Source: Pempheris klunzingeri (lineage: Eukaryota; Chordata; Actinopteri; Acropomatiformes; Pempheridae). Taken from it: DNA of 64,000 nt. The position numbers and the translations under genes are program-made. Below the pieces are notes generated by a model, which was given only the letters and a program-made list of their open reading frames with translations, did no database searches and had not been told where the DNA came from. Shown piece by piece: positions 28,506 to 46,941 of this stretch (within the stretch, counting starts at the first letter, position 1; each line of letters opens with the position of its first letter). The DNA lies in NCBI RefSeq assembly GCF_042242105.1, contig NC_092029.1:7069885-7133884 (forward strand). The letters are read 5' to 3'.

Positions 28506-30059
28506 GGATATGGTGAAGTATTGTTCATTTTATTCTCTCCTTTTATGACAAAAGTGCTTCCTGGTTTGACAACAAAAAAAGAAACGCACTAAGTTTAAAA
28601 TGAATTCAAATAAAACTGTGAACAATGTCTTGGATAAATGAGGCCGTCTCTTTCCTTTTGTGCTTGTTTGGGTGCTCTTTTGATGCCTGTCTTGGTGCCT
28701 TTTTGTCTGACTGCAATTTTTCTTTTCAGTTTTTCTTTTTTAACACAAAAACCTGCACTTATTGAATATGTGACATAAATGACAGCTGGTGCAGCACAGA
28801 GGAGTGTGAAATGTCTGAGCTGCTTCTGTGCAACCTTATTGTTCAAGTGCTACACACAATGTAGGATGCATGTGTGCTGCAAAACAATTTACTATATAGA
28901 TACAAAAAATAAACCCAAATAATCGATTAATGTTGCACAGTATTAATGTATTTAACTGGCTATTAATGAAAGTGTCTGTAGAGTCTGTAAAACACCATTT
29001 CACGTGTTCCCTTTTTACTGCAGCCTCTTGGAACAGATGATTCAGCTAAAACTACACACATTTTCAGCTCCTAAACTGCCTCCTAAACTCTGTAATGCCA
29101 CCGTCCACTGGATGAGAAATGAAATTAGATTCATATTTGGCAGGTTGAATAAAACAGTGCAGGCTACATTGTCACTAAACATAAACTCCTGAGAAAATGC
29201 TTTAGTCCCAACAAACCCCAGAAACTCTCTTTTGATTCAAGAGGGAAAAAAATGTCATTTCTGTGTCGTAGGTGCGTAGCAAAGGTGTTACAAAAGTGTA
29301 GCAAAGGCATACATATATCAATTCTCACTGATCTCAGATGTACCTGAAATCAGCTGCAGCCACTCTCCCAGTTTGCGGGTCAGAGCCCCCGGTGCTCCAG
29401 TCACCACTGGCACCACTGTTGCCTTTAGTCCCCACATTTTTTCTAGCTCCTCTTCCAGTCCTTGCTATTTTTTGAGCTTCTCATGTTCCTTAAATAAACA
29501 TATTTACACAGTCAGTTTATTTATAGTTAGATTCAGGGTTACTCATCATAGTGTAGATCCAATTGTAGATTATTCTGATGCAGCAAGGGCACTTGAGGTG
29601 ACAGAACTGTGAATTAAAACTGACCATCCTAATGAACTCTTTTGGTTATTTAAAAAAAAATGCAGATCTTTATATTGAAAAAGGTTTAGACAAGATCAGT
29701 TAAGACTAACTGATGAGAATGATCAATCAATCAAGGTCAATAAAGATGTTCATTTTTCATTATATCAATTATACTTAGATTTTTGGGTTGCTGATCAAAA
29801 TAAGCCACTTTTATTACATAACTTTAGGATCTAGTCACTTGTGGTGGTCATTTACTCTTTAGAACATTTTATGACCAAAATCTTTATTCAGTCAGAAAAT
29901 ATAAGCTATGTAGTAAGTGAAGCTCACTAATAGCTGCAGCTCTAATTCCTCAGATGTTCACTTCACTGTCTATCATCATGTGATTTAGCTGTTTAATCAT
30001 ATTTATCCCAAAATTGTGCTCAGTTGAGTGCAGAACGCTTTTGGGACAAATATAACTAA
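28506..30059. other. Intergenic region between evl and yy1
   Basis: About 1.5 kb without a functional gene. It contains a decayed LINE fragment (29300-29510) and, from about 29690 to 30010, A+T-rich sequence ending 'tagctgcagctctaatt', which resembles the tail of another common teleost interspersed repeat. Confidence 0.7.
29300..29510 (-). pseudogene. Decayed C-terminal remnant of a LINE-type reverse transcriptase ORF
   Basis: Read on the minus strand from about 29500, the sequence encodes KEHEKLKK, a stop, QGLEEELEKMWGL, then KATVVPVVTGAPGALT and RKLGEWLQLISGTSEIS before a further stop. I recognise this wording as the conserved C-terminal tail of a reverse-transcriptase polyprotein common in fish genomes, where the block normally reads VVPVVIGALG. 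The in-frame stops and loss of both flanks show a dead fragment. The exact LINE clade cannot be told from this piece. Confidence 0.6.
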
Positions 30060-36024
<5,965 letters not shown>

Positions 36025-36925
36025 GAACCCATCCACCAGCGTCCGCCCACTCAGATGAGGAAAAAGAGCATCCGAGTGGCACACGTGAAAACCTCTTTCA
36101 AAGATGGAATGAAAAGCTTGAGACTTATTGATTTATATGAAAAAATCTGACAGAGTAAAAGACTTAAAAACACTGACATTCAGCTAGTTTTACTGCGTCC
36201 CCTTTCTTCTGCTGTCATATTGGATGAGAAACACAGTGACTATTCCCCAAAGTCCCGGCCAACACGGTCCCTTTGTTTCTCCAGTGGCACTCGGCTGCCA
36301 GAAGATGGAACTCACGGACAAACATCAGAGACTTATTTTTACCAGAGTGAGGAGAGAAGCGGCAATCTATTAGTATTTTTATTTTCTCACATAGCTTTTT
36401 ATTTTCCTCAAGTGTGCATATTGTACACTTGACTCAGGCTATGTTTAGTAAAATTGTGATTTTTTTTCCTCCTGCATTATGAGATCGTACCTATGATACA
36501 AAAGGCCTTGGCCTTGTGTGATGACCTGTTTCACATGTAAGAGAAGTTTAAAAACAGCTGTATGTTTGCATTTCCATACCTTTGGTTGTATTTTTCTCTA
36601 ACCACAAAATAACCTTGTATACTTGTATTGTATGGCTGTATTGAAATTACGTAGACATAGATAGAGGTGTGATTTAAAGTGTTAACCAATTAAACTTTTA
36701 GTCATGAGTTACTTTATATTTTCTATGTCTTTACACAGATGAATGAGTAATATAAACTCCGAGTGTGTCTCAGTTAAAGCATCAGGAGCGAGCATTGAAT
36801 TGACGGCGAGACCATCACTTTCTTTGTTAGAATGTAATGTACAGACGTCAACCATTAACTTCCTTTGTTGGTATTTACACCCATGTATCTCAACTGCCCA
36901 CAATAAAATGGGTCATTCCAACCCT
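36025..36925 (+). other. yy1: yy1 3' untranslated region
   Basis: No reading frame with family resemblance follows the stop codon. An ATTAAA signal lies at 36689-36694 and a canonical AATAAA at 36902-36907, giving alternative ends near 36.71 and 36.92 kb. Which is used cannot be told from sequence. Confidence 0.6.
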
Positions 36926-37119
36926 GACGAAATATACAAAAGCTTTTATGTAGTGTATTTATGTATATTTATTTTGGACAGTTTCCCTCAGATATACAGT
37001 CTATGGATGTGGTGATTATTCATGGTATCCTTTCACCTGCTTGTTTTATTGTTTGGACGCCATCAAACACTATCAAGTGTTTTGGTACATTTTATTTAAT
37101 ACATGTTAGGTATAGCAAT

Positions 37120-37960
37120 TAGACCTGAAATAATAAGGCAATTAATCAGTTGGTTGATCAAAAACACCAGATCTTTTGATAATTGATGATCAGTGAAGTT
37201 ATTTATCAAGCAAAAATGCTAAACAGTCTTCAGCTTCCCAAATATGAGGATTTTCAGCTTTTCTTTGCCATGTGATAGTAAAATTAATGTTTTTGTTCTT
37301 CTACTGATGCTCTGATGATTTCAAGTCGTTGCCCCCTAAAGGCCTCTGGGATATTATGTTTTTACACTTTTCACAGTTCTACATATGAAGAAGCCTCTTA
37401 TAACGTTTCAACTTTCACACACTCAGAACCTGCTTGAGAAACGGGAACACTGTGTGAGCTGTGAAACGGCACGTTTTTAATGCAACATGAAGTCAGATCC
37501 TTCTCACAGAATCTTTTGTTATTACACAAAGTAAACACTGTTGATGAAAATGTCCTCAGCAGCGAATGTAACTAGAATCATGAGATACTTTGAATATTTC
37601 AAGGCGTTATTACTTTATATTTCTCCACTGTATTTCTGCAGGGAATACATTTACTTGATAGCTTATATTACCAGATACTTTGAAGATTTAAAACGGTTTA
37701 CATAAAAACGTGTATAAATATATTTTTATCCACTGTTATAATTAAAATGCCCAGAGTATAAAGCAGTTAAAATTAGCTCCCCCTTCAGCAGACTGGCTAC
37801 AACATTAAAGTACACCTGACATTTTAATGCATAATGATCCAATAACATAATGATGTAGCTGCCACTGGAGCAGTTCTGCAGAATGAGAGCTTTTATTCTT
37901 AATACTCGCTAAAACCTATGTACTTGAGTAATGATCTGAATACTGTTTCCACCAAAGGCT
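37120..37960. repeat. Two adjacent teleost interspersed repeats
   Basis: The left part (to about 37400) has 'attagacctgaaataataaggcaattaatcag' and 'cttcccaaatatgaggattttcagcttttctttgccatgtgatagtaaa'. The right part (37560-37960) has 'ttattactttatatttctcc', 'aaaattagctcccccttcagcagactggctacaac' and 'aatgagagcttttattcttaatactc'. The second shares words with the repeat at 25505-25990. A further related pair lies at 40820-41160. Confidence 0.5.
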
Positions 37961-40183
37961 GTCATGAAGTGTCTTTGTTGTTCTTGCTGTGGAAAATGAA
38001 GGAACTATCACAAAATGACAGGGCTGCAGATAGCATCTATTTTCATTATCTGTTCATCCTCTAATAATTTTTTCTAAATTTCTCAGTTAATTCTTTGGTC
38101 TGTCAGAAAACAGTTAAAATATCAATTGCAGTTGCTTTGAGTCTGAGTGGATGTCATTTAACGTGTTATTTTGTGTATTTACTATTGATTTCACTCAAAC
38201 AGACTAATGAAATACTCACAATTGAGATGCTGGAGGCAGTAAATGTTTGGCATTTTTGCTTATAAGTGACAGTATTCAGTATTACAAAATCCACCCTTGG
38301 AGTCGTGTTTTTTGTGGATAGTAAACACACCACAGACTCCCTGAAGTGTATTTTTTCTAAAAGAGAAGTTAAAAATAAAACTGTAACCCTCCGTGTCAGT
38401 ATTCATTCATGTTTGACTCAGGATAACAGACTCTCTAAAAGCTGCATCAGCTTGATGGAATTTCCTTCCTCCCTTCTTGGGTCTCCTCTTGCAGTTTTGG
38501 AGTTTACACATAAGTCCATTCCTTTTTCTGCTCAGCCAGCAGGATTAGCACAACTGTCCACCTCAGCGCCCCTCTAAGATCCCGCTCTTTGGCCTGATCC
38601 TGGTCATCCTGCTGCACAATCCAGTCCAGCCCTTATTACTGCCCCCCTCTGGCACTAAACTCTCATGACCCAGGTGGCAGTGCTCTATCCATGGTGCTGA
38701 ACCCCCGGCAGTGCTTACAACATTATCGTCAAGCCTGTGTGTGTGTGTGTGGAGTAAAATATGCAGTTTGAGCCGTCCTCTCTTGAGCGTGTCTTGTTTT
38801 AAACTCCTGTCCTCACTGTCTGCCACACACAACGATCCAAGAGGAAGAGAAAAACAAAAGGGAGCTGTGTTGCTTTGTGTTTCTGGTGAGGAAATAAATT
38901 GATTTAGCTGCAGCGCATTCTTGATGTCGTATTGGCTTTTTGTGGACTCCAAACAACTCAGACCTGCTGCTTGAAATTCAGAACCAGACGCAGTTTACCT
39001 CTACCTGAGAGCAACTTTGACTGGAGTGATGTGTAAGTCCACCCTCAGTGTGTGTGAGAGAGAGAGTCAGACTATGCAAAGGCTGATTCAGGCATGATTC
39101 CACTTGGGGGTCTCTGTCTCTTTTTTTTTTTTTTCTAAGGGACCATTTATTCACAGGATTGGTTGTTTTGATTGACAAAGGCAGGGAAGAGTAAATGCGC
39201 TACTTGTTATGCAGCTGAAGTCTGTCAAGCCTCCAACACCTGCTCTCTTTCAGATGCTTATTTCATTATGGCTTCTCCCTCCCAGGAGTCAAAGCACTTG
39301 TATGTGTGTGTGTGTGTTTCTCTATTTTTAATTCTGTGCTGCATGTTTACCTGGATGTTATTCCCTTTCTTCTCTCCCTGCTTTGGCCATGCCTTATTTG
39401 CAGCTGAGTGTGATCTCACCTACAATCTCAACGCCTGGATTTTCTTTCATTAGTTTGTCCTCTTTTTCCGTTGCACTGGCGGCAAGCAAACAAAGCTTTA
39501 TCACACGGAAGCATACTAGACAGCCTCGGCTGTAAGATACCCGCAGTTGCTGCACTAAACCCCTTCATCTGTGAGTGGAGGCTGAATCAGGAAATCCGCA
39601 CAGATCAACCCTCAGCCCTCTGTGGTTTATTATTTATTTTACATTTCTTAATAACACTTCCACAAGGATCTTTCTCTCACATGTGCTCTGCTTGTCAAGA
39701 GCTGCATTTCATAGTCACGTGGAGTTGGATGTAAATAAATCCTGAGGCAAAATAAAAATTTTACAAGCCACTCTACTCATTTACTGTATCCTATTTAAAT
39801 CTTTATATAATATAAGACACACGTACGTATGTATATTAAAAGCAAATACACTTTATTCTGCAAACACAGAATTGTAAAAATTGACTGATATATATACATC
39901 TGAATTCCAGTACATCCTTGGTTACATATAGTGAAAGCCTGTCAGTGACTATCATGCTTAACTCCTCCATTGCTCCGTCACACAGCCAATTTGATGGTAA
40001 GGCATGCAGAACAGCACAGCTCAATTCCATCCAATCTGTAGGTCGCATCTCTGAACTTAAATCCGTTCTAGACATGTTAAAATCTGTTGAAGTGGATTTT
40101 TTTTTTTTGCGGTGGGCACAGCAAGAGATGCTATTTCCATGCAGAAAATATGTTGCCAAGGTAACAGAGAAGAGAGCGAGAGA

Positions 40184-40201
40184 GTGTGTGTGTGTGTGTA
40201 T

Positions 40202-40245
<44 letters not shown>
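40184..40245. repeat. (GT)n microsatellite
   Basis: The tract is interrupted GT/GTAT repeat flanked by (AG)n on both sides. The several overlapping Val/Cys-rich or His/Thr-rich open frames at this place are repeat artefacts. Confidence 0.9.
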
Positions 40246-40246
<1 letters not shown>

Positions 40247-40819
40247 GCTGAGATACCCCCTGAATACCAGGACTGCCGCTGCAGACGTAGAGCACAACGC
40301 TCCACCCTGTCAGCATCGCTAAAGCAGATTTTCAAGCGTTGTACAACACTTGCTGCACATCTGAAGGCTCTCTTTGAATGCTTTAAATGTCGAGACACTT
40401 GTTGTTTTTTTCCCCCCCGTCTTTATTTGCTGACGTGTCACACTATAGAACAGTACAGGTTGTAACTCATTTTCAGTTTTCTTGCTCTTTCTGCATCTCA
40501 CCCTTTTTTTCTTTCCACCTCTGCTCCCCTCATCAGCTGTCTTTCTCTCTCCGAGTCTGTCTCTACCTATATATAGACTGCTGTTCTCTCTTTCCTCTGC
40601 ATCAGTTTCAGTCTCTCTCTATCTGTGTACACCTGTCTCCTCTCTCATCCTATTTCTGTCTGTCAGACTCAAATTTGCTTCATTGACATGGCCATAATTA
40701 ACCACACTGTTGCCAAAGTATGCTGTACATGGTTTACGATGCCAGTCTAATTACACAGAATGTAAAACGGTTTGAGAAACATTACATGCAGTACTATACT
40801 AATCACCATTTATCATCAT

Positions 40820-41160
40820 TAATGGATTAAATGTTTAGGTCATTAATTGTGAAAAAAAGAGCCCAAAAATCTGATTTTACCCTCCCAAATGTGAGGATTT
40901 GATTATAAATGTGAAGATGTGATCTTGTGATGTGATGTGTGACACCTAACAGACTAAATGATTAAGTGACTTCAGTGCTGGAAAGTAACTATGTGCATTT
41001 ACTTATACGGCTCCTAGTTGATGCTCCTTTATATAACCAGTCCATTTCATGGAACTTTCATTCAACGTTTTAGTCCACTGCACTTATCTCACACAGTAGT
41101 TATATCTGCTTTGCAGACTTAGATTTTACATATAATGAGCTCATAAAACACAATACGTTG
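40820..41160. repeat. Teleost interspersed repeats, second pair of copies
   Basis: 'cctcccaaatgtgaggatttgattataaatgtgaagatgtgatcttgtga' parallels the copy at 37.2 kb. It is followed by 'gtgctggaaagtaactatgtgcatttactta', the typical head of the family seen at 25505. The same two families thus sit next to each other twice in this intergenic region. Confidence 0.5.
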
Positions 41161-44100
41161 TAAAGGCTTAAACCAGTAGTCCCAAACCTTTTTGGGAGCC
41201 CCAAACCTTGTAGTGTTTCGTTGGGGCTTCTTGTCACATTTGTCTTGCATTTGAATATTTGATGACCAAAGATGTTAATTTATGTGATGTCTGAAAAATG
41301 AATACAAATTTGTATGGCAGAACTTTGTGTTTTCTTCTTTCCTACCTAATTAATCATGTCATGACCCCTCAAATTCATCTTGTGATCCTCTAAATCTCCT
41401 CCTCCAAACTGGGCTAAACCACTATCTATTCTATTATAAAATGCTGCTTATCCATGCATTTAACAATATAATTAATCAATTCTATTAATGAATCAATATT
41501 ACAATGGGAGTTCTTTGACACCTGAGGCCGTGTTTAGTTTTATTTAAGTGCAGTGATGGTTCCTCTGTGTTTGCATTGTGGCTCTATCTCTACCTCTTGT
41601 TTTTGGCAGACTCACTCAGTCTCTCCTCTCTGGGTTGCCAGGTTTGTCCACCAGTCCTAAGAACCAGGTTGGGACCATTCACTTTGTACACAGTAGTTGT
41701 GCTCAGAAAATTTACCACTTGCTTTTGCTGTGCTCCAGCTATGAGTTTACTCTGTTTTTGTAGTAGAACGGTTGTTATATTGGTCTTTCTCTGGCTGTAA
41801 TTTGATTGGTCCAGATTGTGTGAGTACTGTACTGTTCGATCTCTTACTGCAGCCTACATCAGTCTCTCTCTCTCCCTTTTCCATCTCCCTCCCCTGTGCC
41901 TCAATCTGTCCCGCATCAGCTACCAGACGTCAATCACAAATCGACCTTTATTTGATTAATGCTTCATTTCAGGCTCCTCATCACGTCCTCTCCACCCGGT
42001 CACTAAAGGTGATCTCTCTTCAAAAGAGCACAGCCATTGCATCTACATTTCAAATCACTGACTGTACGGCTGTGCAGAGATATGATTGGCCTGCGGGTTC
42101 TACATCTCAAACGTGGCCATGCTTAGATCAAAAGACCTTTAAAGCCTTGTTTATGAAGAGCTACCTGACATTCTCAATTTTGCCCACGATGCATCTGTAC
42201 CATGAGCTGCAGTGGATGACAACTGATCAAACAACATCTGTGGAGCCACTGCACTGTTGTTTTCAGTCCATATTCTCAGGTGTGTTAGCATGTACATTTT
42301 AAGTGCTCAATTAGCATGAAATTCATGTTAAATGTGACACCAAGGTTTGATATCTCAACTTAGCAAGCACACTTAGGTGAGATCACTCTCAGCAATAAAT
42401 AAGATTAGCACACAGAAACACAAACAATTCATAATCCCGGTGTGAGCTGGTTATGAAAGCCCTAAAGCCATGCAGATTTCTGTGTGTGAGGATGTGGAAA
42501 TCATTCAGCATTGGCCAATGCAGGCACGCAATAACATGCAATAGTTTGGGACTACTTTGCGTTTGTGCGACGGGTGAGCAAAATAATGTGGCCCACGACC
42601 TCCCAACAGCTTCCTATCCTCTATTACCAGAAGCCTGAAGCGATAACAAGATTAGCATAAGCACTTTTAGTAAGTCACAGTGAATGGGATCCTTAAAGAG
42701 GCTTAATCTGTCCCCCCTTCAACAGTAGCTGATAGATAGTTGGAGCTGACTGGCACATCTGCTTGGTGCTGTACTGTTCTCTTAGTGATCTCCAACACTG
42801 GTAAATCAATGAGAGATCCATCATTGGGGACACTCAGTGGAAAGACAGAGAGCAAATCACTTCTATAAGTGATAGCAGCTATCAGGCAAATGGGCAGAAA
42901 ATGGTTCCTAATGGTGCCTGGTATGTCTGGTGTAAACTGCAGCCAGCCTCTTTGTCGTCCATCACCCTTGAGCATATGTAACTGAAAGAGGGGAGGCAGC
43001 AGGAGAGGAGAGGAAGAGGAGGAAGCATCTGTTCGTTCAGCGTGGGAACCCCTCAGGGGGGCAACACGATAATCTGGGTTCACGTCAAACCAAATCTGGT
43101 GTCTGTGCTGTGGGATGACGCTGTGTCACTTAGTAAGTCTGCGTGTCAAACAGTGGAAGTCACTCAGTCAGCACCCCTGGTGTGTGACCTTCACTCAGCT
43201 GACTCCTCCACTTTCTAATGAGATTTCCAAAATGCTCACTCATTTTCTCTCACGGCTTTGTCAAAATCCTGTTGGTAATTGAAGCATAGTTGACTCAAAA
43301 GCTGAGATCATAAAAAATGAATGACTCCCCCTCAAACAGGCAAAGTCAGGCACAGGAGACCGCTGGTCAAGAGGGGAGTAAAGTGGTTTTCATTGTGAGC
43401 AAATAAGATCATAACAGGACACTTGGCAGCATTAGTTATCGGCTTTAATCCTGAAGTTGACCAGACAGTAACAGTTGGTGCTGAGTAAACAAGGAAGTCT
43501 TTAGTTTAGATTTGACCATTTCAATTATCTCCCCCCTTGCCCAGACTGCTGTTTTCCCAGAAACAGTAATCACATTCACTATTAATGAGCCATGATGTTC
43601 ATCCTGGACCCATTTACTCCTCTCAATAATGCATACTCTTTGGAATTGCCTCTGCATATTTTACACCGTGTCACCACCCCTCCTGTGGGCTCCCCCCCTA
43701 CGTGGGATATCAGTGGTGTTTTGGACGGATTCACTATCTAGCCCCAGGCTCTCACTACGTGTACTCCCAGGGATAATGCTTGCCAGGGGAACAATGTCTC
43801 ATGTGTGACTCTGACTAAGACCGCCTGCTGTGCAGAGATAATGAAACACTGAGCTGCAGCATGGAGAGCAAAAGGTGGTAACACACTTGTGGAAGGACCT
43901 CAGTCTTCTTTGATTAAGCATTCGAATTACCCGTCTCTAACTGTGATTTTAATAGACTCTTCAGTTTGTTGAAATAGGCCCGACGATCTCTTTAAATAAG
44001 ACAATTGACCACAAATTGGACACATCAATGCCCCAATGTGATTTTCCTCACATCATGATTGCCATTAAAAGCAGGCAATTGTGGCCTCAGAGACCATGTT

Positions 44101-44699
44101 GGTTTAAGTGCTCCGTTAAGGGACTCATCCTGTCAAAACCAACTGAAACTCACACAAAGGAATGAAAAGCCCATTAGCAGTGACAGCAGAAAATGAATTT
44201 AATCAGTAGAACATTGACGCTACCATTGAGAAGAAGGGGTATGAAGTTAATCAAAATGCTTCTGGCGATCACTCTGACCCTGATGGCATTTGAGCAGCAT
44301 ATCAAATCAGCCCAGACTGAGGAAGGATTGGCCAGTCTGTTTGTGGAAGGCAGGTCAGACTGAGCAAGACTGGCAGGTTCAGTTCTCAAGTGGGCCAGTG
44401 GGTGGGTGGATTTGATCGCGGGTGTTTGGGAGTATGGCAGGACTCTTGCAGTTGAGAGGAGTGAGTCAGCATGATGCAAGACAGTAGACTAGAGAGGAGG
44501 GGGAGTCAGATGATGGTGAGGGGAGGAGGACGACTAGACAAGGGCCAGGAAACACATTATAGGGGTTTGGAAAGCGGGTCAGGCTCGTGCACTGTTGTGA
44601 AGGGGAGCGTGTGGTTCTGATCTGGCCGCAAGGCTCACTTCACTCTGCTCAGTGCCAGACCTCCAGCCGAGGTCTATCACCCACACTCACCCTCCGCTG

Positions 44700-45085
44700 C
44701 CCCCTCCTCCTCCTCCTCCTCCTCATCCTACCCCATCCCCTTTGTGAAGGTGCACTGAATAACGAAGAGCCAGAGGCTGTGTGGCTGCCTTACAAAGGAT
44801 GCTCTTTTCTCTGTCTCCTGCACTCCTCGTTCTGTTTCGCTCTACATTCTCTCTTACTCTCAGCTCCCTGTGCCCTCTCCCTCTCTTCTCTCTATCTCCG
44901 TCTCTGAGCTGTCTCGCTTTCTTCCCTGCACCTCTCGCTCCCTCTCTATTTCTTCATCCTCACCCATGCCTCTCTGCCTCCCACCCTCTTCGGCTTATTT
45001 GTTTCACAAAACCTTCCATCTACTCCTCTCTGCCTCGCCTCCTCTCCTCCCCTCATTCTCCGTCTCTTTCTCTCTCTCCCCAGAA
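44700..45085. repeat. Pyrimidine-rich low-complexity block
   Basis: (CTC)n near 44702-44722 grades into a C/T-rich stretch ('ctctctcggctgtctcgc' and 'tctccgtctctttctctctctcc' types). Three overlapping Ser/Leu/Pro-rich open frames here are composition artefacts. Confidence 0.75.
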
Positions 45086-46941
45086 ATGCATCTATTATTA
45101 ACATTCACCTCTGGCTCTCGCCAAAGACTGAACCAAGGTTCAGGCCAAGCTCCTCAGCATTTTAATCACCCATAATGAGCAAGAAACAATGAATAAAAGT
45201 GCTTGAATCCAGCCTGTTTGGATGACAGCAATTCATTTATGTCTCTACATACAGCATGAGCAGCTCATCTTAACAGATTTTTCCCTGCACAGTGCTGTTT
45301 TTTCGACCCAGTGTGCTTCATCCCTTGAGGTTCCACGCTGTAAGAGGCATACCAGTTCATGTATATAAAAATCAATCAGGCTGCATCCGACCACCAAAAT
45401 ACACAGTGAATCAGAGCTCGTATTCCAGCAGATAATGCATATCATGTCAGTCCTGCTATCAGGGAGACATTACTGTAACTGTAGAATTAGTCGTGCACGG
45501 GTTCCCACTGCGGAGGTTGTGTTAAACCTCTCCTGCGGCAGGTTTCTGCAGTGGCTGCCGTCCGAGGGCAGAGGCACGGCGCTGTCAGACGAGCGAGGAG
45601 ATGTGCAGGCGAGAGGCGTCCCCGGTGACTAGCATGGCCTCTTTTCATCATCTGCTTCCCTGCTCTCTTTGAACAAACACTAGGGCTCAGGGCAGGGAAC
45701 TGTCAGAGGTCCACCACTCGCAGAGAAAAGGGGAATTATGTTGCTGCAAGACTACTGAAACCCCAAATTGGCCGGTGGAACATGTGCAACTAAAGGATGC
45801 ATCTATTGTTTTGTTCTGAAAGAACTTTGCAGCACAGAGAGGGCTGCTCTCCAATTCTGATGTGAGAAAAAGTTGGGAGAATTCACAAGGCAAGCTGCAA
45901 ATGAGATAACTCTGAGTGTGTCCCTTTTATCACTGGTTTATTTATACTGGTAAACATCAAACAGAAACAACAGCAAAATCAAGAGCTGACGTCCTCCCAT
46001 TCCTGTGATTATCGTTTCTCTTACATCGACAAGTTAATTTACAATGGTTGTCATCGGCGTGACATGATAACGTCAGTAAGTAAAAAATATGGAAATGAAC
46101 CGTTCCTCTGGATCTCATCCACACATAACATCAGATTACTTCCTGCACCTGTCATGCTGTTGGGTGTTGGTTCAATTGTCGCTCAAATCAGTCATGACAG
46201 GAATCCTATCAGAGTTGAGTCTTTATGTAATTACGTGATAAAAATGTATCGATTCAAACCAGAGGGCAGTATTAGGCTGAGTCGACTTGTGCCAAGAAAA
46301 TACTGCATTGTGCTGTGTCTGGGAGTGTCGGGATGAAAAGATGGGGCGCTGTCTGTCTACTACATTCTCTTCCAACACCTCTGGGATGTAAAGCACATTC
46401 GTAATCTCTCCAAACCACCGCCAAGGTAATTAAGACATGTCACCGTCTGTCTGTAGAGCTGGAGACAAGAATCATGTTCAAAGTCTACAGAGATTGTATC
46501 ACTTAACGTAACAGGCAATGAGACTGCGAGTATAATAACCCCACCCCCTGCGTGTTTCTGTCTTTGTTATAATACAGTATGTCCAGGTTACTGCATTCAA
46601 TACCACATGAACACTTATGGTTGTACTGAGATATACAGTATCTCACACAACTTAACGTTTTTGTACATGAAGTTGTTCTATACATTGTTGTGCCTTTCAT
46701 CAAAGTTTGATCAAATGTCATTATAAAGAAGACTTTGATAGGTTATAAGGTAGAAAACAAATGTGAAACGTTTCCCACAACCCTGTATGCCTGCCTTGCT
46801 CCCAAATATATGAAAGAAGCTTACAGGTCCCTCTATAGAGAGCACAAAAGCTCTAAACAAGGAATAAAATCCCTGTCTGTTTCACAACAGGCCACAAATC
46901 CAATCCAAGAAAACAAGCGAACGCAGGTCATAAACTCCAAA

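Larger units (their letters stand above)
36926..46941. other. Ten-kilobase intergenic region between yy1 and lrfn5
   Basis: No exon with homology was recognised on either strand. Interspersed-repeat copies occur at about 37120-37400, 37560-37960, 38020-38240 and 40820-41160. GT tracts lie at 38737-38750 and 40184-40245, and a pyrimidine-rich low-complexity block at about 44700-45085. Much of 42300-46900 is single-copy-looking sequence that might hold regulatory elements. The lrfn5 3'UTR probably occupies the right end: minus-strand AATAAA lies at 45937-45942, about 1 kb past the stop. Confidence 0.6.

Noticed and set aside
39836..40465. Several open frames up to 153 codons around 40 kb
   Set aside because: They are carried by the (GT)n/(AG)n microsatellite, with His/Thr or Val/Cys strings and no conserved flanks.
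41772..42302. A 176-codon open frame in the yy1-lrfn5 interval
   Set aside because: No recognisable domain, no CpG-rich start and no plausible splice partners; length alone is not enough in 10 kb of intergenic DNA.
44587..45175. Overlapping Ser/Leu/Pro-rich open frames of about 100 codons
   Set aside because: Pyrimidine-rich low-complexity DNA keeps three frames open at once; no homology.
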